Shown here: piece by piece, positions 28,124 to 39,325 of the stretch
Layout of the letters: each line of letters starts with the position of its first letter
Position numbering within the stretch: the stretch's first letter is position 1
Assembly: GCF_000423905.1 (NCBI RefSeq)
Contig: NZ_AUIW01000001.1
Span: 124,001 to 188,000, forward strand
DNA: 64,000 nucleotides
Origin: Thermus antranikianii DSM 12462
GTDB taxonomy: Bacteria; Deinococcota; Deinococci; Deinococcales; Thermaceae
Reading direction: 5' to 3'
Program-made: the position numbers and the translations under genes
Notes under the pieces: model-generated
Seen by the model: only the letters and a program-made list of their open reading frames with translations
What the model was told of the DNA's origin: nothing
The model's database searches: none

Positions 28124-29295
28124 GGCTTCTTTTCGTTTCCAACGGTCCCACGGAGGATGCCATCGGCGCCCGTATTGCCCAGGGGTTGGGCCTCGAGGCC
28201 TACGCCCTGCCCTTGGTCGGCCGCGGGAAGCCCTACGAGGGAATAGCCCGGGAGATTCTGGGTCCACGGCAGGAGATGCCCTCGGGAGGCTTTCTCTTCG
28301 GCAGCCTGGAAAACCTCCTGGCCGACCTCCGGGCGGGTTTTCTCTCCATGTCCTGGGCCCAGTGGCGCACCGCCTGGCGCTTTGAACCCCAGGTGGTGGT
28401 GGTGGTGGGGGACGCCTACGCCCTCAGCGTGGGGGTCCTGGCCGCCCGGGGATGCCCTGTTTACCACGTAAATCCCCTGGTGTCCGCCCACTACCTGGAG
28501 CAAGCCTCCTGGATAGAGGTCCTCCTGGACTGGGGCGGGAGCGACTTCACCCCTTACGAACGCCTCCTGCACCGCAGGGTCCGGGCGGTGTTCGTACGCG
28601 ATGAGGCTAGCCTCCGCCGGCTTCGGTCCCTGGGCGTAGCCCATGCCCACTGGTACGGCAGCTTCGCCATGGACCTTCTCCCCCCTCCCGAGCGGGACCT
28701 TACCCCTTACCTGGGCACAGACCCCCTCCTCGCCCTCCTGCCAGGCACCCGTGGGGACGAGGCCTTCAGCCTGCCCCTCATGCTGGAAGCCAGCCGCCAC
28801 CTCCCCCTGACCCCGGCCGTGGCCTGGGCCAAGGACTGGTCCCGCCTCCCCCCGCTTTCCGGTTGGCAGGCAGAAGAGGTGGACGCCAACACCCTCCGCC
28901 TGGAAAAGGAGGGCCGGACGGCCTGGGTGCTCCGGGGGGCCTTTTCCGCCATCCTTCACCGAAGCCGCTTGGCCCTGGCCACGGCGGGCACGGCCACGGA
29001 GCAGGCAGCCGGCCTGGGAATACCCGTGATAGGCTTCCCCACCCCTGGCCCCCAGTACACCCGGGCTTTCGCTCGAAGGCAGAAACGCCTTCTGGGAAAG
29101 GCCCTACACCTGGTGGAACCCGACCCTTACCAGATTGCCGGCCAAGGCCTCATCCTCCTCCAGGCTCCGGAAGCCTACGCCCAGGCCAGCCAAGCCGGCA
29201 AGGAGCGCATCGGCCCGCCGGGTGGCATCCCTGGGACCGTGGAGCACGTCTACCGAGACCTGCACCAGCTAGGGCTGGTGCGTGGGGTATGCTAG
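28120..29295 (+). CDS. Lipid-A-disaccharide synthase-related GT-B protein
   Basis: This 391-residue protein resembles LpxB-related proteins found in cyanobacteria and Deinococcus-Thermus (TIGR03492-type). It begins RLLFVSNGPTEDAIGARIA, has a donor-side motif LALLPGTRGDEAFSLPLML, and a late ATAGTATEQAAGLGIPVIGFP that resembles the UDP-sugar site of GT-B enzymes. Thermus has no lipid A, so the substrate must be something else, perhaps a glycolipid. The GTG start overlaps the pcp stop codon, and the diacylglycerol-glucosyltransferase-like gene follows, so an envelope glycolipid role is plausible. Confidence 0.75.
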   Translation: MRLLFVSNGPTEDAIGARIAQGLGLEAYALPLVGRGKPYEGIAREILGPRQEMPSGGFLFGSLENLLADLRAGFLSMSWAQWRTAWRFEPQVVVVVGDAYALSVGVLAARGCPVYHVNPLVSAHYLEQASWIEVLLDWGGSDFTPYERLLHRRVRAVFVRDEASLRRLRSLGVAHAHWYGSFAMDLLPPPERDLTPYLGTDPLLALLPGTRGDEAFSLPLMLEASRHLPLTPAVAWAKDWSRLPPLSGWQAEEVDANTLRLEKEGRTAWVLRGAFSAILHRSRLALATAGTATEQAAGLGIPVIGFPTPGPQYTRAFARRQKRLLGKALHLVEPDPYQIAGQGLILLQAPEAYAQASQAGKERIGPPGGIPGTVEHVYRDLHQLGLVRGVC

Positions 29296-29302
29296 ACTTC
29301 GC

Positions 29303-30514
29303 ATGCGCCTCTACCGCGTAGGCCTTTTCACCGACGTCTATTTCCCCAACCCCAACGGGGTCACCACCAGCGTTTACCTTCTCCTCCGGGAACTCCGCCG
29401 CATGGGCCACGAGGCTTGGGTGGTAGCCCCCCACCACCCCGAGGCCCCGGAGGGCGAGGAGGGGGTGGTACGGGTGCCTTCGGTGGCCTACCCCTTCTAC
29501 GAGGGCCAGCAGATCGCCCTGCCCTCGGCCCGGCACCTGCCCACAGAGTTTGAACTGATCCACACCCACACCCCCCTCACCCTGGGGGTCTGGGGCCTCA
29601 GGATCGCCCGCAACAAGGGCCTGCCCCACGTGTCTACCTTCCACACCCACTACGAGAAGTACGCCCACTACGTGCCGGGTTTGGCCATTCTGGACAAGTA
29701 CACCGGCATCGTGCCCCGGCTGGCCAAGGCCTTCTATAACCGGGTAGAGGTGGTCATCGCCCCCACGGAACCCGTGAGGCGACTGGCGGAGAGCTACGGC
29801 ATAGAGCGGCCCATCCGGGTGATCCCCACGGGGATTGACAACCGCATCCTGGAGGAAGCCCCTCTCCCCTCCCCTTCCCCCTGGCCCGAGGGCAAGCGCC
29901 GCCTCATCACCGTGGGCCGCTTGGGAAAGGAGAAGTCCTTTGACGTGGTGCTCCGGGCAGTGGCCGAGCTGGCCCGGGAGGAGGACGTCTTCCTGGTGCA
30001 CATCGGCGAGGGGCCGGAGCTCCAGCCCCTTCAGGCGCTGGCCCGGGAGCTGGGCATAGGGGAGCGGGTGCGCTTCCTGGGGCCCGTGCCCTACCGACGC
30101 ATCGGGGGGTATTACCGCCTGGCCGAGCTCTTCCTCTTTGCCAGCGAGACGGAGACCCAGGGCCTCGTCATCTGGGAGGCCCAGGCCATGGGGGTTCCCG
30201 TGGTGGCCGTGGGGGCGGAGGGCACCCTGGAGGGGGTGGAAGAGGGCAAGACCGGCTTCCTGGTGCCCCCAGGGGATTACCGGGCCCTGGCGGAGAAGGC
30301 CTTAGAGCTCCTGAAGGACGAGGAAAAGCGACAGCGCCTGAGCCTCCAGGCCCGGGCCTGGGCCATGGAACGCTCCGCGGAACGCATCGCTGAGCGGATC
30401 GTGGCCGTCTACGACGAGGCCAGCGAGATCCTGCGGGCCGAGCCCCGGAGGCTCATCTTTCCTTTTCCCCGGCTTCCCCGAAGTAGCCTCGAGGATCACC
30501 CAGGAGGTTTTTAA
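29303..30514 (+). CDS. GT4 glycosyltransferase, diacylglycerol glucosyltransferase-like
   Basis: This GT-B enzyme resembles membrane glycolipid synthases. The N-terminal VGLFTDVYFPNPNGVTTSVYLL and HTHTPLTLGVWGLRIARNKGLPHVSTFHTHYEKY are typical of 1,2-diacylglycerol glucosyltransferases. The donor site is seen in LITVGRLGKEKSFDVVL and SETETQGLVIWEAQAMGVPVVAV (E-x7-E). I start at 29303 where the family begins. The end overlaps the convergent GT2 gene by 62 bases. Thermus membranes are rich in glycolipids, which fits. Confidence 0.85.
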   Translation: MRLYRVGLFTDVYFPNPNGVTTSVYLLLRELRRMGHEAWVVAPHHPEAPEGEEGVVRVPSVAYPFYEGQQIALPSARHLPTEFELIHTHTPLTLGVWGLRIARNKGLPHVSTFHTHYEKYAHYVPGLAILDKYTGIVPRLAKAFYNRVEVVIAPTEPVRRLAESYGIERPIRVIPTGIDNRILEEAPLPSPSPWPEGKRRLITVGRLGKEKSFDVVLRAVAELAREEDVFLVHIGEGPELQPLQALARELGIGERVRFLGPVPYRRIGGYYRLAELFLFASETETQGLVIWEAQAMGVPVVAVGAEGTLEGVEEGKTGFLVPPGDYRALAEKALELLKDEEKRQRLSLQARAWAMERSAERIAERIVAVYDEASEILRAEPRRLIFPFPRLPRSSLEDHPGGF

Positions 30515-31136
30515 CCTGCTGGGCCAAAAACCTTCCCCATCCTCCCTTTAATCTCCTGGGCGAGGTTAAGACCAGGGCCTCGGGTACATACCTGACCCTC
30601 CCCACCCGCTTGAGCTTCCAGCCCAAAAGCACGTCCTCCCGGGCCTCCACCTCGGGAAACCCCCCCACTTTCAGGGCGGCCTCCCTCAAAAACATCATGT
30701 TGGCCCCGGCCAGGTTGGGTTTCCCCAAGAAGGCCATGAGGTTCAGGAACGCTCGGTAGCCCCACTCGGAAGCCAAAGCCGTCCAGGGAGAAACCCCATA
30801 GAAGCGCAAGGGACCATAGAGGGCTATCGCGCCCTTCGCATGCCGGGACAGGCTCTGAAGCCAGGTGGGAAGGGGGATGGAGTCGGCATCGGTCATGGCC
30901 ACCCACTCCCCCCGGGCAGCCAGAAGCCCCGCCTGGCGAGCGTAGGCCACCCCCTTCCGGGGGCAATACACCACCCGCACACCAAATCCCTCCGCCACCT
31001 CCCGCGTGCGGTCGGTGGAGGCATTATCCACCACGATCACCTCAAAAGGCGGCAGCGTCTGCGCCAAAACCGCCTGCAAGGCCTTGGGCAAAAAAGCCTC
31101 TTCGTTGCGAGCAGGGATCACCACACTGATGCGCAC
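30453..31136 (-). CDS. GT2 family glycosyltransferase
   Basis: This 227-residue GT-A enzyme transfers a sugar from a nucleotide donor. ISVVIPARNEEAFLPKAL and VIVVDNASTDRTREVA bind the nucleotide, MTDADSIPLPTW holds the DxD metal site, and the catalytic region includes AGANMMFLREAALKVGGFPEVEAREDVLLGWKL (ED motif). There is no clear membrane helix. The start is GTG, 6 bases after TAGAGT. It is divergent from the MFS gene with only 14 bases between start codons. Confidence 0.85.
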   Translation of the reverse strand: MRISVVIPARNEEAFLPKALQAVLAQTLPPFEVIVVDNASTDRTREVAEGFGVRVVYCPRKGVAYARQAGLLAARGEWVAMTDADSIPLPTWLQSLSRHAKGAIALYGPLRFYGVSPWTALASEWGYRAFLNLMAFLGKPNLAGANMMFLREAALKVGGFPEVEAREDVLLGWKLKRVGRVRYVPEALVLTSPRRLKGGWGRFLAQQVKNLLGDPRGYFGEAGEKER

Positions 31137-31139
31137 GGG

Positions 31140-31148
31140 TATACTCTA
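31140..31148. promoter_or_regulatory. Overlapping divergent -10 boxes
   Basis: TATACT (31140-31145) drives the MFS gene, 5 bases before its GTG. TAGAGT on the other strand (31148-31143) lies 6 bases before the GT2 GTG. The two boxes share three base pairs. Confidence 0.6.
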
Positions 31149-31150
31149 GC

Positions 31151-32317
31151 GTGTTTCGCTATCTGCCATGGGCCAGGGAGGGACTTTTCGTATTCCTGCG
31201 CCTGGTCCTAGCTGTAGGCCTCATGGAGGGGGTACGAAGCGGCTTCTTCGCTGGCCTTCTTCCCTTCTATGCCCCCGAGCACCTGGGGCTTAGCCCGGCT
31301 ACCTTCACCCTGGCCTTCACCTTTCACCAGCTCTCCGAGAACCTCTCCAAAACCTTCGGAGGGCTCCTCGCGGAAAGGGTAGGGTTCGGCCGCACGGTTA
31401 CCCTAGCGGCCTTCACCGGCCTTCTGGTTCTCCTCCTCACCTCCAAAGCCCATGCTGGCTGGCTTCTTTGGGGGCTCGCCATCCTCTGGGGTCTCACCAT
31501 GTCCACCCTCTACCCCGGACTCATGACCCTGGCGAGCCGCATCGCCGTGCCCGGGCGGGAAGCACGGGCCCTATCCTTTACCCTGACCCTGGTGATGCCC
31601 TGGGTGGGCATCGGCCTGGTGGGGGTGGGGCAGGTGGCCCAAAAAGAACCCGAGGCCGCCCTCACCCTGCTCCTCGCCGCCCAGGGTATGACCCTCCTCC
31701 TTGCCCTAAGCCTCTTCCCCTTCCGCATCCCCATTCCCCAAAAGGCACGGGAACCCTATCCCCTTAAGCGGCTTTTGCTTTTCCTGCCCGCAGCCTTTGG
31801 TCAAACCTTCGCTCCCGCCTTGGTCTCCCTCTTCATCCTCCGCTTCGCCAAGGAGGAGCTGGCCCTCGAGCCCATTGCTCTGGGAGGGCTTCTCCTCCTG
31901 GGTGGGGGGCTGGCCTTAGGCCTTTTGCCCTTTACCGGCCGGCAAGTGGACCGGAGGGGCTACCGCTTCGCCCTGGTGAGCGGGCTCCTCCTTTTGGCCT
32001 TGGTAATGGCCCGCCTGGCCTTTACCCGTAGCCCGGGCGAACTTGCCCTACTGGCTGCCTTGGGAGGCCTGGGCTTCAGCCTTTTCCTGCCCGGGTGGAA
32101 TGGCTTTCTGGCGAGAAACCTACCTCAGGAAAACCGGGCGGCCGTATGGGGAGGGCTGATGACCGTGGAAGGGCTAGGGGTGGCCTTGGGACCTGCGGTG
32201 GGAGGTCTTTTATGGGAAACCTTGGGCATAAAGGCACCCTTTCTCGCAGGTAGCGCCACCTTTTTGCTTCTCAGCGTCTTTTACGCGGTTCTCTTCTGGA
32301 GGATGCGGTGGAACTGA
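31151..32317 (+). CDS. MFS transporter
   Basis: This integral membrane carrier of 388 residues has about 12 hydrophobic helices. The MFS loop between helices 2 and 3 is seen as GGLLAERVGFGRTVTL, and its repeat after the central loop as GRQVDRRGYRFALVSG. The central cytoplasmic loop holds PIPQKAREPYPLKRLL. Substrate is unknown. It sits among envelope genes and its stop codon overlaps the deacetylase start, so a role in cell-surface metabolism is possible. The start GTG follows a TATACT box by 5 bases. Confidence 0.85.
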   Translation: MFRYLPWAREGLFVFLRLVLAVGLMEGVRSGFFAGLLPFYAPEHLGLSPATFTLAFTFHQLSENLSKTFGGLLAERVGFGRTVTLAAFTGLLVLLLTSKAHAGWLLWGLAILWGLTMSTLYPGLMTLASRIAVPGREARALSFTLTLVMPWVGIGLVGVGQVAQKEPEAALTLLLAAQGMTLLLALSLFPFRIPIPQKAREPYPLKRLLLFLPAAFGQTFAPALVSLFILRFAKEELALEPIALGGLLLLGGGLALGLLPFTGRQVDRRGYRFALVSGLLLLALVMARLAFTRSPGELALLAALGGLGFSLFLPGWNGFLARNLPQENRAAVWGGLMTVEGLGVALGPAVGGLLWETLGIKAPFLAGSATFLLLSVFYAVLFWRMRWN

Positions 32318-33489
32318 TCCTGGGCTTGATCCTCCTACTCTATGGGCTTTCCGACCTCCTCTTTCGCTTTCTGGGCCTCGGAGCCTACGCCCACGCCTCG
32401 AGGCGCACCCCCAAGGTGGCCCTGACCTTCGACGACGGCCCCTCGGAGAGGACGGAAGCCCTCTTGGGGCTTTTGCGCCGATACGGGGTCAAGGCCACCT
32501 TTTTCCTAACCGGGGAACGGGCCAAGGCCCGGCCGGACCTGGTGGAAGCCATCAAGCGCGAAGGCCACCAGGTGGAGGACCACGGGGAGTGGCACCAGGC
32601 CTGGAGGCTTTTCCTGCCCTGGGTGGAGTGGGAGCACATGCGCCGGAACCCCGGGCGCTACTACCGGCCTCCCCACGGACTCCACACCCCTTTTACCCGC
32701 CTCTTTGCCCGCCTCCTGGGCAAGCGCATCGCCCTGTGGGACCTGGAAAGCAAAGACTGGCTGGACCTTCCCCCTGAGGCCCTGGCGGAAAGGCTTCTTT
32801 ACTACCTGCGCCCAGGGTCCATCGTCCTCCTCCACGACGGGCCGGAGCGCACCCTCAGACTCCTGGAGCGGGCGCTTCCGGAGATGCTACGGCTGGGATA
32901 CCAACCCGTCACCCTGGACGGCCTCGCCCCCTTACCCCTCACCCCGAGGCTCGCCCTTATCCGGGGGCTCCAGGGATTTGAGGAACGGTACAACGCCAAG
33001 CACCGGGTGGCCCGGGCGGGATACGGTCCCTTCGACCTCTTCCGGGTGGAGAAGAAGCCTTTTCCCGGGCCCGACCTACCCGGGCTACCCCGGGGCGCCC
33101 CTGCCCTGGAGCTCCATCTGGAAAGCCAGCGGAGCATGGAACTCTCCCCCCTCGAGGCCATCCGATACGTCCGAGAAAGCCTCAAGAAGGTGGCGGAACG
33201 GGTGGCTCAAGACCCCGAGGTGCGCTTGGTCTACGGCTACAGCTACCTGGCCCAGGGGGCCAGGCTCTTTGGCTTCCACACCCATCCCCTTCCCCCTTGG
33301 CCCCGTCTCGTGGCTACCCTGAGCAGCGCCTGGTTCCTTTGGCTGTACCGGGGGGAGCTGCCCAAGCCCGACCGCTCCTGGGCCGAGCTGACCTACCTCA
33401 GCCGGGAGGAGGTTTTAAGGCGATTCCCACCGTCCACTCCCGCTTCCCCACCCCAGGCACCCGGTGAAGGGCAAACCCCGCCTCCTTGA
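32308..33489 (+). CDS. Polysaccharide deacetylase (NodB domain) with C-terminal extension
   Basis: A single N-terminal membrane helix (ELILGLILLLYGLSDLLF) is followed by a NodB domain: ALTFDDGPSE with the catalytic Asp pair, GHQVEDHGEWHQAW in place of the usual H-x3-H pattern, YRPPHG, and IVLLHDGPERTL. After about residue 205 comes a second domain of about 180 residues resembling the YkoP-like tail of some Gram-positive and Thermus deacetylases. It is probably anchored in the membrane facing outward and acts on N-acetylated glycans. The GTG start overlaps the MFS gene, and the 3' end overlaps the convergent methyltransferase by 92 bases. Confidence 0.85.
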   Translation: MELILGLILLLYGLSDLLFRFLGLGAYAHASRRTPKVALTFDDGPSERTEALLGLLRRYGVKATFFLTGERAKARPDLVEAIKREGHQVEDHGEWHQAWRLFLPWVEWEHMRRNPGRYYRPPHGLHTPFTRLFARLLGKRIALWDLESKDWLDLPPEALAERLLYYLRPGSIVLLHDGPERTLRLLERALPEMLRLGYQPVTLDGLAPLPLTPRLALIRGLQGFEERYNAKHRVARAGYGPFDLFRVEKKPFPGPDLPGLPRGAPALELHLESQRSMELSPLEAIRYVRESLKKVAERVAQDPEVRLVYGYSYLAQGARLFGFHTHPLPPWPRLVATLSSAWFLWLYRGELPKPDRSWAELTYLSREEVLRRFPPSTPASPPQAPGEGQTPPP

Positions 33490-34051
33490 GGGCCCGGCGG
33501 AAAACCCCTTGGGCGGAGTACGTGGCAAGCCTTCCCCCACGCCGCAAAGCCCGGTGAAGCCCCTTTAGAACAGGCAAGGACCAAGGCCCCGGATTCACCC
33601 GGGGGCTGAAGGGATCCAGGTAAACCGCCGTGGCCCAGTCCTGGGGAAGCTCCAAAGCCTCCACCTCCCCAAAGAGGATGCGAAGCTCGCCCCAAGGCCC
33701 AAGGAAGCAGGCATTAGGCCAGCCCTTAAGGATTTCCGCAAACACCTCTTCCGCCCTGGGAAGAGGGAGGCGCACCCGCGCGAGCACCTCCCGGGGCAGC
33801 GGCTCCCGTTCCACGGCCAAATAGCGGAGGTACACCCCCCGGCCCAGGGTGCTTTCCAGGGTCACGCGGAAGTTCACCAAAAGCCCTAGGCCCACCTCGA
33901 GGACCCTGGGAGCGGGATGGAGATGGGTGAGGGTCTTCTCCAGGTAAAGCCGCCTGGCCTGGAGCAAGGCTCCCTGCCGGGGATGGTAGGCCTCCCCGTA
34001 CCGTGGGTGGAAGAGGGTGGGGGTTCCATCCTGGGTGAGGATGGGCTCCAC
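33398..34051 (-). CDS. mnmD: MnmD/MnmC-N-like methyltransferase
   Basis: This SAM-dependent methyltransferase resembles the N-terminal half of MnmC, which methylates aminomethyl-2-thiouridine at position 34 of tRNA. It has TLFHPRYGEAYHPRQGALLQARRLYLE, then the SAM motif RVLEVGLGLLVNF, and AVYLDPFSPRVNPGPWS matching the DxFSPxxNP signature. The GTG start at 34051 gives 217 residues and lies 6 bases after TATTCT. Longer upstream frames run into the divergent gene and are rejected. MnmE, which acts earlier in this tRNA pathway, is encoded at 47,943. Confidence 0.82.
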   Translation of the reverse strand: MEPILTQDGTPTLFHPRYGEAYHPRQGALLQARRLYLEKTLTHLHPAPRVLEVGLGLLVNFRVTLESTLGRGVYLRYLAVEREPLPREVLARVRLPLPRAEEVFAEILKGWPNACFLGPWGELRILFGEVEALELPQDWATAVYLDPFSPRVNPGPWSLPVLKGLHRALRRGGRLATYSAQGVFRRALKEAGFALHRVPGVGKREWTVGIALKPPPG

Positions 34052-34056
34052 TCCCG

Positions 34057-34063
34057 TAGAATA
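34057..34063. promoter_or_regulatory. One 7-bp element serving as two divergent -10 boxes
   Basis: TAGAAT (34057-34062) precedes the DUF554 ATG by 7 bases. Read on the other strand, TATTCT (34063-34058) precedes the mnmD GTG by 6. Five base pairs are shared. The start codons are 18 bases apart. Confidence 0.65.
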
Positions 34064-34069
34064 GCCCCC

Positions 34070-34813
34070 ATGGAGCTCAGCCTTCTGGACAAGCTCTCGG
34101 GAACCCTGGCCAACGCCGCCACCGTGACCCTGGGCACAGGGCTTGGCCTTATGCTTCGGGGCCGGCTCCCCGAACGCATGGCCCGCATCATGGTCCAGGG
34201 GGTGGGGCTCACCACCCTTTTTATCGGATTCTCCATGGCCAGCGCCCTGGGAAAAGCCAGGGGTGGGGCCATAGACGGGGTGGTCCTGGGACTCATCGCC
34301 CTGGTGCTGGGAGGGCTTCTTGGGGAGTGGTGGCGGATTGAGGAAGCCCTCGAGGGAATAGGGGAGAAGATCAAGCGGGCGGTAAGGGGCGGGGGAAGCT
34401 TCACTGAGGGCTTCGTGGCCGCAAGCCTTCTCTTTTGCGTGGGCCCCATGACCCTTCTCGGCTCCATCCAAAACGGCCTGACCGGGGATCCCAGTATCCT
34501 TATTCTTAAGGCCACCCTGGACGGCCTTTCCGCCATCGCCCTCACCAGCTCTTTCGGCGTAGGCGTTGGGTTTAGCGTGCTGGTCATCCTCGGCTACCAA
34601 GGGGGTATCGCCCTTCTGGCCGGTACCCTGAGCCAGGTTCTCCCCGACCCCGCCCAGGATCCCCGGGTCCTCTTAGTGACCGGGGTAGGAGGGCTTATGG
34701 TCCTGGGGGTGGGGATCAACCTCCTGGGCCTCACCAAGGTGCGGGTGGGCTCCTTTCTTCCCGCCCTCCTCCTAGCCCCCTTGGTCTGGGCTTTGGCCAA
34801 CCGGCTTTCGTAG
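34070..34813 (+). CDS. DUF554 membrane protein
   Basis: This 247-residue protein of the DUF554 (YdfK/YqgA) family has about seven hydrophobic helices. Typical segments are GTLANAATVTLGTGLGLML, GLTTLFIGFSMA, FCVGPMTLLGSIQNGLTGD and LDGLSAIALTSSFGVGVGFS. Function of the family is unknown. The start follows a TAGAAT box by 7 bases. Confidence 0.85.
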   Translation: MELSLLDKLSGTLANAATVTLGTGLGLMLRGRLPERMARIMVQGVGLTTLFIGFSMASALGKARGGAIDGVVLGLIALVLGGLLGEWWRIEEALEGIGEKIKRAVRGGGSFTEGFVAASLLFCVGPMTLLGSIQNGLTGDPSILILKATLDGLSAIALTSSFGVGVGFSVLVILGYQGGIALLAGTLSQVLPDPAQDPRVLLVTGVGGLMVLGVGINLLGLTKVRVGSFLPALLLAPLVWALANRLS

Positions 34814-34839
34814 GGCTTCCCGAGGGTAAAATGCGGGGC

Positions 34840-37452
<2,613 letters not shown>

Positions 37453-37480
<28 letters not shown>

Positions 37481-38235
37481 AGGGCCCCGAAGAGATGGAG
37501 GCCGTGGTGGAGCTCCAGCGAGAAATCTGGGGCCGCGCGGAAAGCGATCTGGTGCCAAGGGGCCTTCTCATTGCGGTTCAGGATGAAGGGGGCCTGGTGG
37601 CGGGAGCCTTCGTGGAAGGGCGGATGGTGGGCTTCGTCTTTGGCTTCCCCACCCAAGACCCCACCCTGCAGCACTCCCACATGCTGGGGGTTCTGGAAGC
37701 CTACCGGGGCACGGGGGCCGCGCTTTGGCTAAAACGCTTCCAGCGGGACTGGTGCCTGGCCCGGGGGATAAAGAAGGTGGTCTGGACCTTCGATCCCTTA
37801 AGGGGGGTAAACGCCAACTTCAACCTGAGGAAGCTTGGGGCCACCGCCAAGACCTACCTTCCCGACCATTACGGCCCCATGACGGGCATCAACGCTGGGG
37901 CCCCCTCGGACCGGCTTCTCGCGGAGTGGGAACTCCTTTCGGAAAGGGTCTACGCCCGCATCTACACCCCACCACCCGAACCCCTGGTGGAGGGGTTGCC
38001 CCAGGCCAACCGGGTAGAGGAAGAAAAGCCCGTGGAGGCCTTCTTGGACCTCGAGGGCCCCCGTCTCCTTTTCCAAATCCCCGAGGACTGGGGAAGGATC
38101 CTGCGGGAAGACCCAGCCCTGGCGCTAGCGTGGCGGGAACATAGCCGCCTGGTCCTAGGCCACTACTTCGCCCAAGGCTACCGGGCCGTGGACTTCGCCC
38201 GGAACCCCAACCGCTATGTACTGGCTAAAGACTGA
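37453..38235 (+). CDS. GNAT-family N-acyltransferase linked to the racemase
   Basis: This 260-residue protein has an N-terminal GNAT domain with the acetyl/succinyl-CoA binding region [23 protein letters not shown] and a preceding HSHM strand. The second part (LQHSHML...[20 protein letters not shown]) matches the larger GNAT type found beside N-acylamino acid racemases. It starts inside the racemase gene (28-base overlap), so the two are translationally coupled. The likely reaction is transfer of a succinyl or acetyl group to an amino acid. Confidence 0.8.
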
Positions 38236-39325
38236 GCTCTGGACCGCCGAGGTGGTCTACACGGGTTTCGGCACCCCCATGCTCCGGGGGGCCATAGCGG
38301 TCCAGGGACCCACCGTGGTGGGCCAGGGAAGTCTGGAGGAACTTCGGGCGCGCTTCCCCCAGGCGGAAGTGGTCCACAGGGGAAAGGCCCTCTTCCCACC
38401 CCCAGTGAACGCCCACACCCACCTGGATCTTTCCCTTCACCCCTTTTACCGGGGCCCCTTTTCCGGCTTCATCCCCCATGTGGTGGCCCATCGGGAAAAG
38501 CGGGGCCTCGAGGCGGCAAAGCAGGGCCTGGAGGAACTCCTGCGCTCAGGAGTAGGGGCCTTCGCCGACGTGGTGTTTGAGGATGAGGTCATGGAGTTCC
38601 TGCTCCGGGAAAGCCCCCTGCCGGGGGTGGCCTTCTACGAGGTCTTCGCCCCGGATCCCGAGGACGCTGAGGAAGTGTTCCAGCAAGTCCAGGCTAAGGT
38701 CAAGACCTGGCGACGCTTGGAAGGACGGGTGAGGGTGGGGCTTTCTCCCCATGCCCCCTACTCGGTGAGCGCACCCCTGTTGCGGCGGCTCGCCCAGTAC
38801 GCCAGGACCGAAGGCCTCCCCCTCATGATCCACGCAGGGGAAAGCCCGGAAGAGGTGGCCTTCTTGCAAAGGGGGGAGGGTTTTTTAACCCAGATTCACG
38901 GGCGCTTCAGCCGAACCCCCTTTGAACCCCCGGGCCTAACCCCCATCCGCTACCTTCGGGCCCTTGGCGCCTTGGGCCCCCATACCCTTTTGGTCCACGG
39001 GGTGCAGGTGGACGAGGAAGAGGTGAGGATGTTAGCAGATTCTGGCACCAAGGTCATCCTCTGCCCCCGGTCCAACGCCCACCTGGAGGTGGGGGAGGCC
39101 CCCATCCACCTCTACGCCCGCTATGGGGTGGAACTGGCCCTGGGCACGGACTCCCGGGCCAGCAGCCCAGACCTTGACGTGAAAAACGAGGCCCTTTCCC
39201 TCTGGGAGAAGGTGGATCCCAGGCTTCTCATCCGGGCCCTGACCCGGGGAGGGTACCGGGCCCTGGGCCTTCCCACCCCCCGCCTAACCCGGGGAAGCCC
39301 CGCCAGTCTGGTACACTCCCTCTGA
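38216..39325 (+). CDS. Amidohydrolase of the ATZ/TRZ–aminofutalosine deaminase group
   Basis: This 369-residue TIM-barrel hydrolase has a single metal site: HTHLD (about residue 63), the His in MIHAGES, the following His in LVHGVQ and the Asp in LGTDSRAS. It belongs to the chlorohydrolase/deaminase group acting on aminated bases or purine nucleosides. Aminodeoxyfutalosine deaminase of the menaquinone pathway is a candidate role, but I cannot fix the substrate from sequence. The start overlaps the GNAT gene by 20 bases. The last bases overlap the ClC gene. Confidence 0.78.
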   Translation: MYWLKTELWTAEVVYTGFGTPMLRGAIAVQGPTVVGQGSLEELRARFPQAEVVHRGKALFPPPVNAHTHLDLSLHPFYRGPFSGFIPHVVAHREKRGLEAAKQGLEELLRSGVGAFADVVFEDEVMEFLLRESPLPGVAFYEVFAPDPEDAEEVFQQVQAKVKTWRRLEGRVRVGLSPHAPYSVSAPLLRRLAQYARTEGLPLMIHAGESPEEVAFLQRGEGFLTQIHGRFSRTPFEPPGLTPIRYLRALGALGPHTLLVHGVQVDEEEVRMLADSGTKVILCPRSNAHLEVGEAPIHLYARYGVELALGTDSRASSPDLDVKNEALSLWEKVDPRLLIRALTRGGYRALGLPTPRLTRGSPASLVHSL

